A program made the translations under genes and the position numbers. Below are positions 5,167 through 8,491 of a stretch of 8,491 nucleotides of DNA, piece by piece; positions within the stretch are counted from its first letter, which is position 1, and every line of letters starts with the position of its first letter. Location of the stretch: the NCBI GenBank assembly GCA_021158735.1, contig JAGGUC010000077.1, positions 1 to 8,491 on the forward strand. Reading direction: 5' to 3'. The notes beneath the pieces were generated by a model, which ran no database searches, was not told the DNA's origin, and saw nothing but the letters and a program-made list of their open reading frames with translations. The stretch is from Desulfurococcales archaeon (GTDB taxonomy: Archaea; Thermoproteota; Thermoprotei_A; Sulfolobales; NBVN01).

Positions 5167-7557
5167 TTGAAGGTAGAGTTTTATTTACTAGACGCTAGCT
5201 ATGAGGTAATGTCAAAGAACCCCATAGTTCTCTTATGGTCTATTAATTCTAAGGGAGAACCTATACTGATTAAAGACTACTCATTTAGGCCCTACTTCTA
5301 TGTCATGCCTGATGATGGCGTTAACATTAATGACCTAGTGAGCAGGATAAAGCGTTTAAGTAAAGCGACATCTCCAATTATTAATGTAGAAGTAGTTGAT
5401 AAGAAATACTTCGGCAAGCCCGTAAAGGTAGTCAAGGTCATGACAGTCATACCGGAATACGTGAGAACGTATAGGGAGGAAGTAAAGCACTTACGGGGGG
5501 TTAAGGAGGTTCTAGAAGCCGACATTAGGTTCGCTATGCGCTACTTAATCGATAAGGACTTAAGCCCCTGTGCTTGGTACGAGGTTGAGGCTGAGGAGGA
5601 GTACCCGAACCCTAAATACCGGGTTACTAAGGTGTACAGAGTAACTGGAGGTTGCAGACGCTTAGATAGGGCTCTCCCACCTAAACTTAAGGTGCTAGCT
5701 TTCGACATAGAGGTTTATAATCCTAAAGGTGCCCCCAGACCCGAAAAGGACCCTGTAATTATTGTGTCCGCAATGAATTCTGAAGGAGAGATCAGGCAGT
5801 TCATTGCTGAGGACTCATTCGATAAGCCCGACAAGCACATGCTCGAGGAATTCGTTAATTACATTACTGAATATGACCCAGATATAATAGTAGGGTACAA
5901 CTCCAACGGCTTTGACTGGCCATACCTACTCCAGAGGAGCAATTACTTAGGTGTAAAACTAGATGTAGGCAGAGTCAAAGGCGGCATTCCCAGAACATCG
6001 GTTTACGGCCACATATCCGTGCCCGGCAGGCTGAACGTAGACCTCTATAACTTTGCTGAGGAAATCCCTGAAGTTAAGATCAAGTCTCTGGAAGAGGTAG
6101 CCGACTACTTAGGGGTCATGAAGAAGAGTGAAAGAACGAACATTCCCTGGTACGAAATATACCTATACTGGGATGATAAGAAAAGAAGAGATAAGCTACT
6201 AAAGTATGCCAAGGATGATGTTGCATCAACTATGGGTTTAGCAGAGAAGTTCCTCCCATTCGCTATACAACTGGCAAGCCTCACTGGACTGCCGCTTGAC
6301 CAGGTTGGGGCGGCGTCAGTCGGATTTAGACTTGAGTGGTACTTAATGAGGGAGGCCTTTAAGTATGGTGAGCTAGTGCCTAACAGAGTTGAGAGGCCCT
6401 ATGAACCCTACAAAGGAGCCATAGTTCTCGAACCCATTAAGGGTGTCCACGAAAATATCGCAGTACTTGACTTTTCCTCAATGTACCCAAACCTGATGAT
6501 CAAGTACAATGTAGGTCCTGACACGTATATTGAGGGTGACTGCAGTGTAGAGAACTGTCACACTATCCCAGGCTTAGGCTATAAATTTAGGAGACATCCA
6601 CCCGGTTTCTATAAAAACGTGCTAGAAGCTCTTCTACGACTCAGAAAGAAGATCAGAGAGGAAATGAAGAAAATTCCTAAAGATTCGCCCGAATACAGAG
6701 TGCTTGATGAGAGACAAAAAGCACTTAAGGTCCTGGCAAATGCCTCCTACGGTTACATGGGTTGGGTTGGCGCAAGGTGGTACTTTAGGGAGGGGGCCGA
6801 AGCCGTTACTGCACTTGGAAGGGAGACTATAAAGAGGGCGATAGGAATAGCTAAGTCACTCGGGCTCAAAGTTATTTATGGTGACACAGACTCACTATTC
6901 GTCAGCTATGACGAGAAGATAATTAATGAGTTCATCAAGAAAGTTATGGATGAATTAGGTCTTGAGATTAAGGTAGACAAGGTCTATGTCAGAGTATTCT
7001 TTACTGAAGCCAAGAAAAGATATGTAGGGCTGACTACGGACGGGTCAATAGACATAGTTGGGTTTGAGGCGGTTAGAGGTGACTGGACAGAGTTAGCTAA
7101 GGAAGTACAGGAGAATGTTGCTAAAATAATTCTTAAAGAAGGTAAGGTTGAGAAAGCAATAGATTATGTGAAGAAAATAATTGGGGAATTAAGGAAGGGG
7201 GCTGTATCTATTGAGAAGCTCATAATATGGAAGACAATAACTAGGAGATTAAGCGAGTATGAGGTAGACGCGCCACACGTTATGGCAGCCAGAAGATTAA
7301 TTGAGGTAGGGGGTAAGGTTGACGTTGGCGATAAAATAGGCTACGTAGTCACTAAGGGTCAAGGCAAGATCTCAGCACGTGCATACCCCTACATGATGGT
7401 TAGACCTCAGGACATCGATGTTGAGTACTACGTTAAACATCAGATAATTCCAGCAGCCCTCAGAATCCTTAGCTACTTCGGTGTGTCCGAGAAGCAGTTA
7501 GAGGGTATAGGTAAGGCATCTAAGACATTACTGGACTTCTTTGGAGGTAAAAAATAG
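5167..7557 (+). CDS. polB: Family B DNA polymerase with 3'-5' exonuclease
   Basis: This is a complete 796-aa replicative-type polymerase. The N-terminal domain carries RPYFY (41-45) and ADIRFAMRYLI (118-128), which align with the uracil read-ahead pocket of archaeal PolB (Pro-Tyr, Ile, Phe, Arg kept). Exonuclease motifs are intact: Exo I DIE at 180-182, Exo II YNSNGFD at 244-250, and Exo III Y347 with D351. Polymerase motifs follow: A DFSSMYP at 435-441, B K521...NASYG at 525-529, C YGDTDS at 571-576, and KKRY at 616-619. The last residues, SKTLLDFF at 785-792, resemble a PCNA-interacting PIP box with Ser instead of Gln. From memory, the sequence is close to the roughly 800-aa Pyrodictium/Aeropyrum enzyme, i.e. 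the crenarchaeal PolB3-like group rather than the longer PolB1. The start is TTG with GGTG 5 nt upstream and a matching TATA box. It is monocistronic and converges with dnaG. Confidence 0.97.
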   Translation: MKVEFYLLDASYEVMSKNPIVLLWSINSKGEPILIKDYSFRPYFYVMPDDGVNINDLVSRIKRLSKATSPIINVEVVDKKYFGKPVKVVKVMTVIPEYVRTYREEVKHLRGVKEVLEADIRFAMRYLIDKDLSPCAWYEVEAEEEYPNPKYRVTKVYRVTGGCRRLDRALPPKLKVLAFDIEVYNPKGAPRPEKDPVIIVSAMNSEGEIRQFIAEDSFDKPDKHMLEEFVNYITEYDPDIIVGYNSNGFDWPYLLQRSNYLGVKLDVGRVKGGIPRTSVYGHISVPGRLNVDLYNFAEEIPEVKIKSLEEVADYLGVMKKSERTNIPWYEIYLYWDDKKRRDKLLKYAKDDVASTMGLAEKFLPFAIQLASLTGLPLDQVGAASVGFRLEWYLMREAFKYGELVPNRVERPYEPYKGAIVLEPIKGVHENIAVLDFSSMYPNLMIKYNVGPDTYIEGDCSVENCHTIPGLGYKFRRHPPGFYKNVLEALLRLRKKIREEMKKIPKDSPEYRVLDERQKALKVLANASYGYMGWVGARWYFREGAEAVTALGRETIKRAIGIAKSLGLKVIYGDTDSLFVSYDEKIINEFIKKVMDELGLEIKVDKVYVRVFFTEAKKRYVGLTTDGSIDIVGFEAVRGDWTELAKEVQENVAKIILKEGKVEKAIDYVKKIIGELRKGAVSIEKLIIWKTITRRLSEYEVDAPHVMAARRLIEVGGKVDVGDKIGYVVTKGQGKISARAYPYMMVRPQDIDVEYYVKHQIIPAALRILSYFGVSEKQLEGIGKASKTLLDFFGGKK
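7549..7554 (-). terminator. Possible T-tract terminator for dnaG inside the polB end
   Basis: On the minus strand, TTTTTT follows the dnaG stop codon by about 11 nt, as archaeal intrinsic terminators do. It is the complement of the A run in the last codons of the polymerase gene, so the two convergent transcripts would overlap slightly. No hairpin is needed or seen. For the polymerase mRNA only a T4 run (7559-7562) follows its stop. Confidence 0.4.
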
Positions 7558-7565
7558 CTTTTACG

Positions 7566-8491
7566 CTAGTGGAGTACGTCATCCATTGTCAGCATGGTTA
7601 TTTCTGCAGGCCTCTTAGATATTACACCGACCCTAGCACCGATAATTAACTTCACTCCCTTAACAGATGCAGCATCCACTACTCTCTGCGTTATTATCCC
7701 ATCCATAATTATAGCGTACATACCGTCCTTGTTGGCTGACAGCAAGTAGTCCACCAAGTCTCTTACAGGGACCTTATCCAGCAACTCCCACTTGTCATTG
7801 TATATTAATGCCTCCAGAGTCCCTCTCATGTTCTTTATATTCTCTACAATACCTGCAGGAACCTGAATAGTTTCAGCTGCAGCAACTTCAGTAACAGCCC
7901 TAGTTTCCCTCCTGGTCTCAGCATACACCTTACGCTCCTCAACCTTAGCTTCAGGTACCTCCCTAGGTAACTGCTGTAAATACGTTTTTGTTGGGACAGC
8001 ATTCTTTAGTGCCTTAGATATCTCCCTGCCAGTCAGCTCTTCAACCTCCCTGCCTGGTGGCGCCCTCGCTATGTAGTCTACTTTAGCTACCCTAAGTAAC
8101 TCCTTAAGTATTAAGTCACCAGCGTGGTCGCCATCTAAGAACACCATCGTTCTCTTACGTTTAGATAAATTAATAATAGTTTCTGGTATCTTACCTCTAG
8201 CACCCTCTAGCGCTACTACATTTCTATATCCGTACCTGAGCATGTTGATAACATCGGCCCTTCCTTCAACAATTATTATTGTGTCAGAGGTGTCGACCTC
8301 AGGTCCTGCTGGCAGTCTGTCAGGGCCGTAGTAAACCAGCTCACCAGCTTTTATCGAGGTTTCAATCTCATTAATTATCTCCCTGACATCTATTGTCTTC
8401 TCCCTGAACCACTTCTTCAGGATGTCCTTAGCTCTCTCAGTTATTCTTTTTATTTTCTCGTACCTAACATCAATTATGTCAATAACCTTTA
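7566..8491 (-). CDS. dnaG: Archaeal DnaG (TOPRIM primase-like, exosome-associated), 5' partial
   Basis: This archaeal DnaG runs off the right edge, leaving 307 C-terminal residues visible. The frame stays open past the ATG at 8243, and the residues before it are the conserved core (YYGPDRLPAGPEV, then DTIIIVEGRADV), so that ATG is internal. TOPRIM residues are intact: Glu of VEGRADV at 8265-8267, and the DGDHAGD acidic cluster about 40 residues later. No bacterial-type zinc-binding or helicase-interaction domain is seen. The C-terminal third has a charged linker (EAKVEERKVYAETRRE) followed by a compact domain shared by archaeal DnaG. In Sulfolobus the protein is a stable part of the RNA exosome, aiding poly(A)-rich substrate binding, and primase activity in vitro has also been reported. 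It converges on polB with an 8-bp gap. Confidence 0.95.
   Translation of the reverse strand, partial: KVIDIIDVRYEKIKRITERAKDILKKWFREKTIDVREIINEIETSIKAGELVYYGPDRLPAGPEVDTSDTIIIVEGRADVINMLRYGYRNVVALEGARGKIPETIINLSKRKRTMVFLDGDHAGDLILKELLRVAKVDYIARAPPGREVEELTGREISKALKNAVPTKTYLQQLPREVPEAKVEERKVYAETRRETRAVTEVAAAETIQVPAGIVENIKNMRGTLEALIYNDKWELLDKVPVRDLVDYLLSANKDGMYAIIMDGIITQRVVDAASVKGVKLIIGARVGVISKRPAEITMLTMDDVLH

Noticed and set aside
8241..8243. ATG at 8243 as the start of DnaG.
   Set aside because: It lies in the middle of the TOPRIM domain, after the catalytic VEGRADV motif. The gene is cut by the window edge.

Overview
The window looks like chromosomal DNA of a hyperthermophilic crenarchaeon (Thermoproteota), probably from the Desulfurococcales or a nearby order. 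The evidence is a family B DNA polymerase of the type I associate with Pyrodictium and Aeropyrum, an archaeal DnaG, a tRNA-Ser with a bulge-helix-bulge intron, a C/D box guide RNA, TATA-type promoters with very short leaders, and arginine codons dominated by AGA/AGG. I cannot name the genus. No mobile element, CRISPR array or phage gene is visible, and this reads as core-genome sequence.

Layout. The left edge (+) holds the 3' part of a von Willebrand A (VWA) domain gene whose start lies outside the window. It converges on, and overlaps by 44 bp, a circularly permuted RbgA/YlqF-type GTPase gene on the minus strand. The gap upstream of the GTPase is not empty. It holds a well-formed C/D box sRNA gene (+) and a tRNA-Ser(GCU) gene (-) with a 25-nt intron and an encoded CCA. 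One TATA box at about 1802-1808 is correctly placed for both the sRNA and the GTPase, pointing in opposite directions. Next, on the minus strand, is a two-gene unit: a KaiC/RAD55-like ATPase followed 2 nt later by a 2[4Fe-4S] ferredoxin. The ATPase appears to start at an ATA codon.

Divergent from it is a plus-strand pair joined by an ATGA overlap: a PPC/DUF296 protein and an FAD-dependent oxidoreductase of the protoporphyrinogen oxidase / UDP-galactopyranose mutase superfamily. Then comes a complete 796-aa family B DNA polymerase (+), which converges with an 8-bp gap on archaeal dnaG (-). The dnaG 5' end runs off the right edge.

How the genes relate. Polymerase and DnaG are information-processing genes placed tail to tail. 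The GTPase (ribosome assembly), sRNA (probably rRNA or tRNA 2'-O-methylation) and tRNA-Ser form a translation-related cluster. The KaiC-like/ferredoxin and DUF296/FAD pairs look like co-expressed partners of unknown pathway. Four protein-gene promoters share one geometry: TATA centre 36-38 nt before the start codon, a leader of roughly 10 nt, and a Shine-Dalgarno-like match. This geometry was used to choose starts. Of the six protein starts that fall inside the window, only one is ATG; the others are GTG, GTG, TTG, TTG and probably ATA.
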